From contig NZ_JAQSWB010000001.1 of the NCBI RefSeq assembly GCF_029266855.1, positions 124,001 through 188,000 on the forward strand: DNA of 64,000 nucleotides, in the 5' to 3' direction. The translations under genes and the position numbers were made by a program. The notes below the pieces were generated by a model. That model saw only the letters and a program-made list of their open reading frames with translations. It was not told where the DNA came from and did no database searches. This stretch comes from Fluviicola sp. Its GTDB lineage: Bacteria; Bacteroidota; Bacteroidia; Flavobacteriales_D; Crocinitomicaceae. This document shows, in pieces, positions 1 to 9,194 of the stretch; within the stretch, counting starts at the first letter, position 1; each line of letters opens with the position of its first letter.

Positions 1-1215
1 CTGTGCCTGCTCCAGGGATTGAAGTGGATACAGGAAAACAAGGGGTTAAACCTGCTGTTTTTTTTCTTTTTCCTTGGACTTTCATTCGCTATTAGACCTA
101 CGAACATCCTGATACTTTCTGTCATTCCCTTTTTGTTTGCCACGAACAAAGAATTATGGAACCGTTTGAAGGCACTTTTCACTCGGCAATGGAATACCCT
201 GTTGTTTGGTGTTGTACTATTCGGAATTCCTGTTCTGATTCAAATTTATTCCTTCTATCTCCAAATGGGAGAGGTGAGGTTAAACAGCTATTCCGATGAG
301 GGCTTTTCAAATTGGAAAGATCCTTATTTATGGCAAATTCTTTTCGGTTTCCGCAAAGGAATGTTTGTTTACAGTCCGTTTTTGCTCCTGTTGTTCCCAG
401 GCTTGGTACTCATGTTTTTCAAGAGTAAACGATTATTTGCAGGAGTTCTCATTTTTGGATTACTTTCCGCCTATGTTTTGTCGTCCTGGTGGTGCTGGTG
501 GTATGGAGGTTCTCTGGGGTTCAGAGCAATGATTGACTTTTATGGTGTTTTGGTTATTCCGGTTGCTTTTTTAATACATTACTCACCGGGAATTTGGCGT
601 GTCTTTATTTTATTGTTTATCGTTTTGACCGCTTACGTTTATCAAACTTACGAGTTCCAGTACCGCAAAAGAATCATCCATTACGATTACATGAATTACC
701 CGATGTGGAAAAAGATCTTTCTGAAAGAAGACCCACGTTTTAACTTTGTGTTCTATTCAAAGATTGACACACTTCCGCAGAACAGCCAACCTGTGAGCAG
801 TTTAATGGGGTTTTCAGTAAAAGGGCAGCCCTTAAAGCACGATCGTGTTTACGGAGGCGATTCACTGGTGATCTATCCCAATACAGTCGATTTCATGAAA
901 CGTTTAAGTTATCCGAATTTGACTCGATCCGATGCGTTTGCAGGTGTCCGGGTTTCGATGGATCTTTATTTGGGAAAACCGGATGAAAACGTGAACATTC
1001 TTGCCAGGTATTTCAAATCGGGTTCCGAGCTGGGAATGGACGATATGATTATAAGTTCCAGGCCCAGAAACATTAAGGAATGGGAGTTTATTAAGGTAGA
1101 TCTCACCTCGGATCATCGATGGAAAGATCTCGATTCCATACAATGCAGCCTGGTCATCGGGGGAGAAACCACCCGGTTTAAGAATTTGAACATACAGTTC
1201 TTTAAGTACCATTAA
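1..1215 (+). CDS. Membrane protein, C-terminal part (5' end outside window)
   Basis: The frame is open from base 1, so the N-terminus lies outside the window; the TTG at 19 is probably internal. About 400 residues are visible. The first 215 or so form several hydrophobic segments, with a Trp-rich motif WWCWWYGG near residue 162 followed by FRAMIDFY. This resembles the multi-pass membrane proteins of Bacteroidota that look like GT-C/PMT-type glycosyltransferases. The last 150 residues are soluble and beta-rich. No catalytic residue can be named because the N-terminal half is missing. Inner-membrane location is inferred from hydrophobicity. The next gene starts 67 bases downstream on the same strand. 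Confidence 0.7.
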   Translation: MCLLQGLKWIQENKGLNLLFFFFFLGLSFAIRPTNILILSVIPFLFATNKELWNRLKALFTRQWNTLLFGVVLFGIPVLIQIYSFYLQMGEVRLNSYSDEGFSNWKDPYLWQILFGFRKGMFVYSPFLLLLFPGLVLMFFKSKRLFAGVLIFGLLSAYVLSSWWCWWYGGSLGFRAMIDFYGVLVIPVAFLIHYSPGIWRVFILLFIVLTAYVYQTYEFQYRKRIIHYDYMNYPMWKKIFLKEDPRFNFVFYSKIDTLPQNSQPVSSLMGFSVKGQPLKHDRVYGGDSLVIYPNTVDFMKRLSYPNLTRSDAFAGVRVSMDLYLGKPDENVNILARYFKSGSELGMDDMIISSRPRNIKEWEFIKVDLTSDHRWKDLDSIQCSLVIGGETTRFKNLNIQFFKYH

Positions 1216-1282
1216 TTTAATTCAATTCATTCCTTGTTTTTAACTAAAAATAAGAGAGAAATTGCTGTTTTTCTTCTTATAA

Positions 1283-2575
1283 ATGGTTAAATTCAAAGGC
1301 ATGGAACGAAAAAGAATTGTCATCATAGGAGGTGGCTTCGCGGGATTGAATCTCGCTCGTAAATTGGCAAAGTCCGATTGTGAAATTATCCTGGTGGATA
1401 AACAAAACCACCACATGTTTCAACCTTTATTCTACCAGGTGGCAAGTGCGCGCCTGGAACCTTCGAATATTTCTTTCCCATTCAGGGCTATTTTCAGGCG
1501 AAGGAAGAATGTGATTTTCAGGTATGCGACTGTAAACCGGATTCGTCCGGATGACCAAGTCATTGAAACTTCAATGGGAGAGCTTTGGTATGATGAACTT
1601 GTCATTGCAACAGGATGTAAAACCAATTTTTTCGGAGATCCTGATTTGGAGAAATACACCATGGCTATGAAATCCACCCAGCAAACAATCCATATCCGGA
1701 ATACCATTCTTACGAAATTCGAGAAGATCATGTTTGTGAGCAACCAGCAGGAGAAAGATGAATTGATGAACCTGGTAATTGTTGGTGCCGGTCCCACAGG
1801 TGTAGAGCTTTCAGGTGCTTTGGTGGAAATGAAAACAAAGGTTCTTCCGAAAGACTATCCGCATTACGATTTTTCAAAGTTGAAAATCATTTTGCTGGAA
1901 GGGAGTCCGAATACCCTGAACTCCATGAGTGACAAATCCAGGATATGGTCTCGCAGGTACTTAGAGAAAATGGGGGTAGAAGTGAGGACTTCGACAGTTG
2001 TTTCTTCTTATGACGGGCATAACCTTGCATTGAAAACCGGGGAAATAATCCCTACGCAAACAGTTATTTGGGCTGCCGGTGTTCAGGGAAATGTTTTGCC
2101 CGGTTTGGAAAAGGCAACAATGGTGAGAGGAAGATATACAGTTGACAGGTATTCACTGGTTCAAGGCTACGGCAATATTTATGCTATTGGAGATATTTCC
2201 TACATGGAAACCGAGAAATATCCTCAAGGGCATCCGCAATTGGCAAACGTAGCTATCAACCAGGGGAAAAGACTTGCAAAGAACCTTCGCGCACGCTGGT
2301 CAGGAGATCAGATGCAGCCTTTCGAATACAAAGACAAGGGAACAATGGCAACCGTTGGGAAGCACAAAGCTGTTGTTGAGTTACCGAACTTTAAATTCCA
2401 GGGATATTTTGCCTGGATGGTTTGGATGGTACTTCACCTGATGCTGATCTTAAGTATTCGCAATAAGATCGCCGTGTTTTTCAACTGGGCATGGAGGTAC
2501 ATTACCGGAGACACTTCCCTGAGATTGATTCTGCGGGATGAACGCGACAGGGAACTTACCAGAAGAAACGATTGA
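1283..2575 (+). CDS. ndh: Type II NADH dehydrogenase (NAD(P)/FAD-dependent oxidoreductase)
   Basis: This enzyme oxidises NADH and passes electrons to the quinone pool without pumping protons. It has an N-terminal FAD-binding Rossmann motif (GGGFAG, residues 16-21), a second dinucleotide motif GAGPTGVELSG near 168-178 for NADH, the ATG-like motif VIWAAGV near 260, and the FAD-contacting AIGDI near 300. The C-terminal hydrophobic stretch (FAWMVWMVLHLMLILSI) fits the membrane-attaching tail of this family. The length of 430 residues is usual. An ATG at 1301 (residue 7) is an equally plausible start. A strong hairpin follows the gene at 2610-2647. Confidence 0.9.
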   Translation: MVKFKGMERKRIVIIGGGFAGLNLARKLAKSDCEIILVDKQNHHMFQPLFYQVASARLEPSNISFPFRAIFRRRKNVIFRYATVNRIRPDDQVIETSMGELWYDELVIATGCKTNFFGDPDLEKYTMAMKSTQQTIHIRNTILTKFEKIMFVSNQQEKDELMNLVIVGAGPTGVELSGALVEMKTKVLPKDYPHYDFSKLKIILLEGSPNTLNSMSDKSRIWSRRYLEKMGVEVRTSTVVSSYDGHNLALKTGEIIPTQTVIWAAGVQGNVLPGLEKATMVRGRYTVDRYSLVQGYGNIYAIGDISYMETEKYPQGHPQLANVAINQGKRLAKNLRARWSGDQMQPFEYKDKGTMATVGKHKAVVELPNFKFQGYFAWMVWMVLHLMLILSIRNKIAVFFNWAWRYITGDTSLRLILRDERDRELTRRND

Positions 2576-2609
2576 TTTTTTATTGTGAACCATTGAAAAT
2601 GAAGTGTTA

Positions 2610-2647
2610 AAACCGTAGTTTTGGTTCTATGATCAAAACTACGGTTT
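2610..2647 (+). promoter_or_regulatory. Perfect 14-bp hairpin overlapping the next start codon
   Basis: Bases 2610-2623 (AAACCGTAGTTTTG) pair perfectly with 2634-2647, leaving a 10-base loop. No T-run follows, so it is a poor intrinsic terminator for ndh. The TTG start of the kinase gene (2646-2648) lies in the 3' arm. An in-frame stop (TAG, 2616-2618) rules out a start upstream of the hairpin. It could act as a transcript 3' end for ndh, a translational lid on the kinase gene, or both. Confidence 0.6.
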
Positions 2648-5600
2648 GCTGAATAAAACATCTATACTGCTTTTCTTCCTTGGACGGTGCTTTGGTCTTT
2701 TCGGACAATCCAATACCGGTCAATTCATTAACTATGGTGTAAAAGACGGTTTGTGTGAAGCCGTGTGTTCCGGAATTGTCCAGGATAATCGCGGTTTTTA
2801 TTGGATTTCTACTCAGGGCGGGATAAATCGGTTTGACGGGGCAAATTTCAAATCTTATTTTCCAAGTGAACTGCTTGGAGAAAAACAATTGATGGATAAT
2901 TCGAAGGTTTTCTTTGAGAGTATCCCTAATCATATATTGGTAACCCTTGGTAATTCGGAGGCATTTACTCTGAACACGATTTCCCAGGATCTGATCCCGA
3001 TAAAAAGTCTGAAAAACAAGAATACACTTGACTTTAACCGGCTTGATAAAAACCGGATCATGGTTTCCTCCATTGACACGATTTTTATACTGGACAACCA
3101 GTTAAACATTATCCAGAGCATTGTCCCGCCGCTTAAGAAAAAAGGATTCGGACTTCAATTGAAAATGCTCGGATCTTCCAAGTGCATTATCAATGCCAGC
3201 AATGAGCGTTTCCTGTTTGACTTTAAAACAAAAAGATTTCAACCCTTTTACGGGGAATTGCCCAAAGAAGATTTGTTTAATACCGGCTTTGATTTGTTGT
3301 ATACAGACCCAATCAATCAGCGCATCTACTTTGTCAATTATTTTCACGGCCTGATCGAACTTGATTATTCCGGGAAAGTTGTTTTCACCTGGAGCCAGGC
3401 ACTCCTTCAGCAGGATCTGTGCGGATTACCAAATAAAATTATCCGGGATAAGAACAACAAAGCATTCGTTTGGGTTGCGGGAAGTAAAGGTATTTCCCAT
3501 TTAAATTTGAATTCCCGCCGGGCAGTCAATTATTCCAATAATCCACAGATCACCTTTTCAATTTCAGACAATCAAACCAATAATCTTTACATAGATCAAT
3601 ATGATAACTTATGGGTTACTACTTATAAGGGGATAAGCATACTGAACAGGAATACCACCTTAATTGACGACTGGGATCTGAAATTAGGATTCGATGAGCC
3701 CCTGATGAATATTTGCCGGATCTCAAAAACCGAATTACTGGCCACCAAATATTATGACGGAGTTTACCGGATCGATGAAAAGCTTGATCAGACGTTACCT
3801 TATCATAAATCACAGCTGACTGATTCGTGGTTTGTTTTCAGAGACGGTTCAAAATTGATCCATGGAGGTAAGGGGACAAAACTGCAGGTGGTTGATTTGG
3901 ATTCAGACCAAGTGACGGAATTGTCTTTCCTGGAGAAGTATTTCAAACAATCCGAGCTGGTAGCGATGGGCTTCAGGGATCGCTCAGGTAATTGGTGGTT
4001 TAGCGGGAATTCCGGCGGCGGTTTGGTGCGATTCAATCCAAAGACGAAGAAGGCCAGTCATTTCTCAAGGACAGAGAATTCTTTTTCCGGATCTTATTTC
4101 ACGAATTATTCAGAAGCTCCCAACGGAGACATTTGGTTTTCATCCAATAAGACACAAATATTAACACACTGGATCAAAGAAGAAGACCGTTTTGAAGAAG
4201 TCAATTTCGGACGGATCTTTGAAAAACAGCATCAAAGCACCATTTTGTGTTTAAGCACAGACCGTCAGGGAAATGTATGGATCGGGTTTGAAGGAAGTGG
4301 TTTGGTGCGGTATGTTCATTCAAGCAGAAAAACTACCGTTTTCGGTAAAAAGCAGGGTATTCCGTCGAATTATATTTACAATTTGGTCTTTGATGACAAG
4401 GGGAGATTATGGATCGGTACGAAAAAGGGTCTTGGATGTCTTGAAGCAGATTTAAAGACTGTTCGGTTTTTCGGAATTGAAAACGGATTTCCCTCAGAGC
4501 ATTTTGACCAATCTTCCTGGTTTGATGATCAAACAGGAAAGTTATGGACTTCTTGTGATAATTACCTGCTGTGTTTTCTTCCGGATAAACTGTTAAAAAC
4601 GGCCCATCTCGGATTGGATATTTTTATTGATGAATTCTGGGTGTCCAATCAGAAACAAAAACTTCAAAACGCGAAGAATTATCGTTTTTCACCAAACCAG
4701 AACACGCTTCAACTGACTTTTTCAGCTGTAAATTCCAGTGAGAAAAACCAGCTGGAATATAGTTATTTGCTGGAGGGAAGTTCCGGAGCATGGATTTCGA
4801 TAGGAACAAATTCAAGCGTAAACTTTCCATCCTTACCATCCGGAGTCTATACCTTTCGCCTGCGTGCAAAGATTCCCGGAATGCTTACCTGGGTTTACCT
4901 GAATAAGCCGCTTCATTTCGAAATTGAAACACCCTGGTATCGAACCTGGTGGTTTAAAACGCTTCTTTTTGCGGTTGGCGCAGCTTTGATCTTCTTCATT
5001 ACCCGGATGTACTTTTTGAGTAAAATTGCAAAACAGCGTGCCATTCTTGAAAAACAGCGCGCAGTTCAAAATGAACGCGATCGAATTGCTTACGATATGC
5101 ATGATGATTTGGGGAGCGGTCTTACCAAGATTTCCTATTTAAGTAAAGAAGCGCTGCGTAAATTGGAAAACCAGCCCGAACTGAACCGAATCAATGCAAC
5201 TTCGCTGGAGCTGGTAAAGAACATGAGCGAATTGATTTGGGCAATGAAAGTGGAGAATGACTCCCTTCTTGATTTAGTGAGTTATCTGCGCCATTATGCT
5301 ATGGAGTATTTTGATGCAAACCAGATAGCCATAAAAATGGAAATCGATGATCTGGCTGAAGACGAGCAAATTTCAGGTGAAATCAGAAGACAAATCTTCC
5401 TGGTTTTTAAGGAAGCATTACACAACATTGTAAAGCATGCCCAAACAGAAAAAGTTTCCATCCGGATTCGCTTATATGACGGACAGATGCAAATTTCAGT
5501 ACGCGATTTCGGTAAGGGGTTCCGGAAGAATCAGCCCGAAAGTCCCGGATCAGGAAATGGAATGAAAACCATGCAGGAACGGATTCGCAAGTTGAGTGGT

Positions 5601-5669
5601 ACGATGCAGATCCTTCATAAGGAAGATGGGGTTGAATTGCTCTTTGAATTTCCTTTTAGATTTGGGTAG
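2646..5669 (+). CDS. Two-component propeller sensor histidine kinase (HisKA_3 type)
   Basis: This is a large membrane sensor of 1007 residues. It has an N-terminal signal/anchor sequence (residues 1-21), then WD-like two-component regulator propeller repeats (recurring phrases such as GFYWISTQGGINRFDG, DNLWVTTYKGIS and GRLWIGTKKGLG), a Y_Y_Y domain (about 670-760) and one transmembrane helix (about 770-792). The cytoplasmic kinase follows, with phospho-acceptor His819 in AYDMHDDLGSG and an HATPase_c domain containing EALHNIVKHA and DFGKGF. The periplasmic propeller probably senses the signal; the ligand is unknown. The start is TTG 2646, because an in-frame stop lies just upstream. Its likely partner is the response regulator at 6010. 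Confidence 0.88.
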   Translation: MLNKTSILLFFLGRCFGLFGQSNTGQFINYGVKDGLCEAVCSGIVQDNRGFYWISTQGGINRFDGANFKSYFPSELLGEKQLMDNSKVFFESIPNHILVTLGNSEAFTLNTISQDLIPIKSLKNKNTLDFNRLDKNRIMVSSIDTIFILDNQLNIIQSIVPPLKKKGFGLQLKMLGSSKCIINASNERFLFDFKTKRFQPFYGELPKEDLFNTGFDLLYTDPINQRIYFVNYFHGLIELDYSGKVVFTWSQALLQQDLCGLPNKIIRDKNNKAFVWVAGSKGISHLNLNSRRAVNYSNNPQITFSISDNQTNNLYIDQYDNLWVTTYKGISILNRNTTLIDDWDLKLGFDEPLMNICRISKTELLATKYYDGVYRIDEKLDQTLPYHKSQLTDSWFVFRDGSKLIHGGKGTKLQVVDLDSDQVTELSFLEKYFKQSELVAMGFRDRSGNWWFSGNSGGGLVRFNPKTKKASHFSRTENSFSGSYFTNYSEAPNGDIWFSSNKTQILTHWIKEEDRFEEVNFGRIFEKQHQSTILCLSTDRQGNVWIGFEGSGLVRYVHSSRKTTVFGKKQGIPSNYIYNLVFDDKGRLWIGTKKGLGCLEADLKTVRFFGIENGFPSEHFDQSSWFDDQTGKLWTSCDNYLLCFLPDKLLKTAHLGLDIFIDEFWVSNQKQKLQNAKNYRFSPNQNTLQLTFSAVNSSEKNQLEYSYLLEGSSGAWISIGTNSSVNFPSLPSGVYTFRLRAKIPGMLTWVYLNKPLHFEIETPWYRTWWFKTLLFAVGAALIFFITRMYFLSKIAKQRAILEKQRAVQNERDRIAYDMHDDLGSGLTKISYLSKEALRKLENQPELNRINATSLELVKNMSELIWAMKVENDSLLDLVSYLRHYAMEYFDANQIAIKMEIDDLAEDEQISGEIRRQIFLVFKEALHNIVKHAQTEKVSIRIRLYDGQMQISVRDFGKGFRKNQPESPGSGNGMKTMQERIRKLSGTMQILHKEDGVELLFEFPFRFG

Positions 5670-5754
5670 GGGACAAGGTGGGTTTCCAGGGTTGACAGAT
5701 GAGTGAAACGGTTTGTGGATAATTAATTTGTCAGTTAATTGTTTTGACTTGTTT

Positions 5755-5919
5755 AACGAATTAACTAAATGGTTTACAAGTTGGATTAATACGATTAACG
5801 AATTAACTAAAAGGTTTACAATTTAATGTGCTTAGTTGAATTAATCTGTTTAACGAATTAACTAAAAGGTTTACAAGTTTAAATTAATATGATAACGAAT
5901 TAATAAAATGGTTTACAAC
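5755..5919. repeat. Four-copy direct repeat array between kinase and regulator genes
   Basis: The 340-base gap 5670-6009 holds four copies of a 26-base unit, AACGAATTAACTAAA(A/T)GG followed by TTTACAA(n). They begin at 5755, 5797, 5852 and 5894, so the spacings are 42, 55 and 42 bases. Copies 2 and 3 are nearly identical; copy 4 has one change in the middle. The linkers also share an (A)ATTAAT motif. An AT-rich, degenerate partial copy may lie near 5711. Nothing in it codes for protein. It lies directly upstream of the response-regulator gene and may be a set of protein-binding sites. Confidence 0.85.
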
Positions 5920-6009
5920 TATTAACCCAAATCCCACCCTCTCAATCCCAAAAATCAACCGTTTGTTTCATTGTATGGCAACGTTCAAAATGTTTAATTT
6001 GTAAAAGAG

Positions 6010-6627
6010 ATGATTAGTATTTGTATCATAGAAGATATCCTGGATATTCAACAGGGATTGCGTTCTGTTATTGAAAGCGATCAGCGCCTGCATTGGATGC
6101 GTTCTTTTGAAACAGCTGAAGAAGCAATAGAGTGGATTCCGAAGTTGAACCCGGACGTGGTAATTACCGATATTAATCTCCCTGGTAAAAATGGGATTGA
6201 ATGTGTTTCGGAATTAAAAAACACTGCTCCCGATATCCAATTTATCATGTTCACCATTTACGAGGACAATGATCAGGTCTTTGAAGCATTAAAGGCAGGT
6301 GCTACGGGATATATTCTCAAAAATACCACCCCGGAAAAGATCGTGGAAGCCATCCTGGAACTACATGAAGGTGGAAGTCCTATGTCTCCGAAGATTGCCC
6401 GAAAAGTACTTCAGTCTTTTAATAAAACCGAGAACCCTGTTCTGCAGCTGGTCTCCAAACGGGAACGGGAAGTCCTCGAACTGTTGAGCAAGGGATATTT
6501 GTACAAGGAAATAGCTGATCAATTGAATATCACCTTGAGCACCGTAAAGCGGCATTTGAATCATATCTATGAAAAATTGCAGGTTCAGAACAAAACCGAA
6601 GCAGTGAATAAGCTCTATGGTAAATAG
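6010..6627 (+). CDS. NarL/FixJ-type response regulator
   Basis: A receiver domain (residues 1-120) is joined to a LuxR-type helix-turn-helix (about 145-205). The expected phosphorylation site is Asp54 in VVITDINLPGKNG, and Lys102 in GYILKNT is the conserved receiver lysine. The output domain contains SKREREVLELLSKG and LNITLSTVKRHLNHIY, typical of DNA-binding NarL proteins. It very likely receives phosphate from the propeller kinase encoded at 2646-5669, which is of the matching HisKA_3 class. The upstream repeat array (5755-5919) may be where it or another regulator binds. A near-consensus -7 box (TTAATTTG) lies shortly before the start. Confidence 0.9.
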   Translation: MISICIIEDILDIQQGLRSVIESDQRLHWMRSFETAEEAIEWIPKLNPDVVITDINLPGKNGIECVSELKNTAPDIQFIMFTIYEDNDQVFEALKAGATGYILKNTTPEKIVEAILELHEGGSPMSPKIARKVLQSFNKTENPVLQLVSKREREVLELLSKGYLYKEIADQLNITLSTVKRHLNHIYEKLQVQNKTEAVNKLYGK

Positions 6628-6740
6628 TTCAAATCCCAATAGCTAATCAGGATCAAAGTTCAAAATTGATTTTCTTAGGCAGCTTGAATTTGAACCCATT
6701 GAACTAGTTTAACCTTGTGAAAAATGAACCAAATGGTTGA

Positions 6741-6771
6741 TTGACAAGCCCTTTTTCTCCGAGTACTTTTG
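6741..6771 (+). promoter_or_regulatory. Bacteroidota-type promoter for the beta-helix lipoprotein
   Basis: TTG at 6741-6743 and TACTTTTG at 6764-6771 are 20 bases apart and match the -33/-7 pattern of Bacteroidota. The ATG at 6789 follows 17 bases after the box. A TTG upstream start at 6741 would lie inside the promoter and is rejected. Confidence 0.6.
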
Positions 6772-6788
6772 TTTTAAAACAAACAACT

Positions 6789-7910
6789 ATGAAGAGAAAA
6801 ATAAGCGTAGCAAAATACTTAAGCGTATCACTTGCTTTGGTGTTGATTTCATGTAATAAAAATAACCCGGAGCCGGAACCTGTTGTTCCTGTACCAACAG
6901 GATGTAATGTCATCCAGGTAAATCCCGACGAGATCGGAGTAACTATTTCCACACCCACTACCTGGACGGCAGGAAATGTCTACGTGGTAAGCGATTATGT
7001 GACAGTTACTTCCGTTTTGACCATTGAACCGGGAGCAATTATTAAACTGGATGTGGATGGAAAGCTTCAGGTCATTAATTCCGGAAAGATCACTGCAAAC
7101 GGAACAGCATCCCAGCATATAACCTTCACATCCGTAAAGGACGACAGTTATTGCGGAGATTCAAATGGCGACGGAACTGCAACATCACCGCAGAAAGGTG
7201 ATTGGTTAAATATTTATCTCAATGGTGGGAATAATAATTCCTTTACTTACTGTGATATTTTGTATGCAGGAAGAAACGATAGCGGTTATTACAATGCCGT
7301 GGTAATTTCTGTTGCCGGCCCGTCATTCACATTCGATCATTGCACATTTGCCCATACATTAAGTAATTCATCTTCTTCATCGGCATACACTTTTCATGGA
7401 GGATCTTATATGAATGATCCGTCAGTTTCCGTTTTTACAAATAATGTATTTTATGACAATGACAGACCATTATATTGCAGCCTCGATTATACTGTGAACA
7501 CCAATAATATTTTTCATAATCCTGCAAACCCTGCAGAGAAAAATACGCGAAACGGAATCTTTATGTGGGGCGGAATCGGAGTTGCTGTAAGTTATAATGT
7601 TTCAGAAGTTCCGTATGTTCTTGGAAGTTTCACAGGTGGCGGAAGTGCCGCGGTTCGCAATGTAAATATCGGGAATGATGTGATACTCAAATTTACAGAC
7701 TCAGGTTATGGAATTGCAAGAGGAACAGACAATCACATCAATATGCAACCCGGAGTAATTTTCACATCATATAAAGACGATGCCCACGGCGGAGACACAA
7801 ATGGCGATGGAAACGCGAGTTTACCTGCAACAGGAGACTGGGATGGTTTTTGGGATTATGCCACCGGTTCTTATGTTTCCGGATCTTATATTTTCTATGC
7901 GGCACACTAA
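6789..7910 (+). CDS. Right-handed beta-helix-like lipoprotein
   Basis: The 373-residue product starts with a lipoprotein signal ending in LISC (Cys22), followed by a Pro/Glu-rich linker, so it should be anchored to a membrane, probably the outer membrane. The body is rich in short beta strands with Gly/Asn turns. It contains two similar calcium-loop-like segments, SVKDDSYCGDSNGDGT and SYKDDAHGGDTNGDGN, separated by about 210 residues, as in parallel beta-helix proteins of Bacteroidota. No catalytic residues of a polysaccharide lyase can be recognised, so no enzyme function is proposed. A Bacteroidota promoter lies at 6741-6771 and a terminator follows. Confidence 0.75.
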   Translation: MKRKISVAKYLSVSLALVLISCNKNNPEPEPVVPVPTGCNVIQVNPDEIGVTISTPTTWTAGNVYVVSDYVTVTSVLTIEPGAIIKLDVDGKLQVINSGKITANGTASQHITFTSVKDDSYCGDSNGDGTATSPQKGDWLNIYLNGGNNNSFTYCDILYAGRNDSGYYNAVVISVAGPSFTFDHCTFAHTLSNSSSSSAYTFHGGSYMNDPSVSVFTNNVFYDNDRPLYCSLDYTVNTNNIFHNPANPAEKNTRNGIFMWGGIGVAVSYNVSEVPYVLGSFTGGGSAAVRNVNIGNDVILKFTDSGYGIARGTDNHINMQPGVIFTSYKDDAHGGDTNGDGNASLPATGDWDGFWDYATGSYVSGSYIFYAAH

Positions 7911-7960
7911 CAGTAACTCAATTCCCACATTTTAAAGTTTAGTTAAGGTGGATAGGTAGC

Positions 7961-8005
7961 AAAAGAACGGGATGATACGCCACGGCGAATGATCCCGTTT
8001 CTTTT
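7961..8005 (+). terminator. Intrinsic terminator after the beta-helix gene
   Basis: AACGGGAT (7966-7973) pairs with ATCCCGTT (7992-7999), followed by TCTTTT. The rest of the gap 7911-8123 shows no gene. Confidence 0.6.
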
Positions 8006-8123
8006 CAAAGATGAGAGTAGGTGCAATGAGATCCGAAGTAAACGATCAACCAACAAAGCATTTAGAATTTCATCTCCTCCTGACTAAGCCCAACTTAATA
8101 TCAATCTGATCTTTCTATTTGGA

Positions 8124-9023
8124 TCAGTTCTTTATAATTCGAACCGTTTCTTTGAAATTCTTGGACTGAATAATGATCAAATACAATCCACTTGTCAGAT
8201 CATTGAGTTCGATCATCTGACGAATGGTTCCCCTGGAAAGCTTCCCGGAATGTATGTCGCGGATAAACTTCCCGCTTGTGTCATATAACTTGATGTCCAT
8301 CCGTTCTTTTTCAGGTACCTGAACTTCCAGTGTGGTACTCTCAACAGCGGGATTCGGAAAAACCAGGGCCTTAAATTCAGTTGGATAGGGAACACCATTT
8401 TCATCCAGTTCAACTTCCGGCACCGTTTCTTCCAGGTAATCATAATAAACGTTGTGTGTTACCATTACTCCGCTAGTAACGTAATACTCCCGATCTTCAG
8501 AGATTTCAACTTCTTCCAGTTCCTCTTCGATAGATACCATATCGTAAATTTCAGGAGTCACGTCCGGATACATTATTTCCATAGGCGCAATAACAGCAGG
8601 AATAAAATCCGGCTTAGTTTCCACAAGAACATCTTTGTCAGGAACCAGTTTGACTTCAATTGCCCGGCTCAAAGCTGCCTGTGCGTCGCCAATTCTGCGC
8701 TGATCCCGTTCGTCTTCACAACTGAAAAGACTTAGTCCGAAAACAATCAATAGTGCAGTAATAAACAAACGTTGGAAATTGGTCTTATTTTCTTTGATCC
8801 ATGCTTCGAATTCACGATTTAATAGGCGTTCCTGTGTCAAAGTCATTCTACCGCAAACTTCCTGACCTTTTAATTCCAGCAAAGTATGCTTGATCTCATT
8901 GGTGGATTTAGTTGTAAAGTCATAAACCTGTTTAGCACATTTCTGACAGAATGCTCCTTTTTCGGTTGGTGTCATCTTGTTCCAGTCCTCAGAACAGGCA
9001 TGCTGAATTCCTACATTTTTCAT
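8124..9023 (-). CDS. Membrane protein with N-terminal Cys motif and T9SS type A C-terminal domain
   Basis: The 299-residue protein has three parts. Residues 1-60 hold Cys10 and the pair FCQKC (Cys26, Cys29) in a context (EDWNKMTPTEKGAFC, QVYDFTTKS) also seen at the N-terminus of some Bacteroidota TonB-like and regulatory proteins. Residues 85-101 form a single hydrophobic segment ending in LFSC. Residues 218-299 look like a T9SS sorting domain (VFPNPAVESTTLEV ... DTSGKFIRD ... LTSGLYLIII). There is no classical N-terminal signal peptide, so the Cys-containing part is predicted to stay in the cytoplasm. That topology is hard to reconcile with T9SS export. Function unknown; the domain calls are fairly secure. 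Confidence 0.7.
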   Translation of the reverse strand: MKNVGIQHACSEDWNKMTPTEKGAFCQKCAKQVYDFTTKSTNEIKHTLLELKGQEVCGRMTLTQERLLNREFEAWIKENKTNFQRLFITALLIVFGLSLFSCEDERDQRRIGDAQAALSRAIEVKLVPDKDVLVETKPDFIPAVIAPMEIMYPDVTPEIYDMVSIEEELEEVEISEDREYYVTSGVMVTHNVYYDYLEETVPEVELDENGVPYPTEFKALVFPNPAVESTTLEVQVPEKERMDIKLYDTSGKFIRDIHSGKLSRGTIRQMIELNDLTSGLYLIIIQSKNFKETVRIIKN

Positions 9024-9167
9024 AGCAGCTGAATTTGGTTTCTAATTTATGTCGGTAGTAAGATGCAAGCTAAAATGATTTTCCATAAACTTTCTTAAAA
9101 AGATTTAAAGCTTCGCTTATCATTGATTAAAATGTGGCTGAATCGAATTGAATAAAATCTAAATTGA

Positions 9168-9175
9168 TAACTTTG
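9168..9175 (+). promoter_or_regulatory. -7 box for DUF4293 gene
   Basis: TAACTTTG matches TAnnTTTG. TTG at 9148-9150 may be the -33 element, and the ATG is 19 bases downstream. Confidence 0.5.
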
Positions 9176-9194
9176 AGATCAAATTAGTGAAAAC

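Noticed and set aside
5755-5919. CRISPR array
   Set aside because: Only four AT-rich units with irregular, short linkers (16-29 bases) that resemble one another, and no cas genes.
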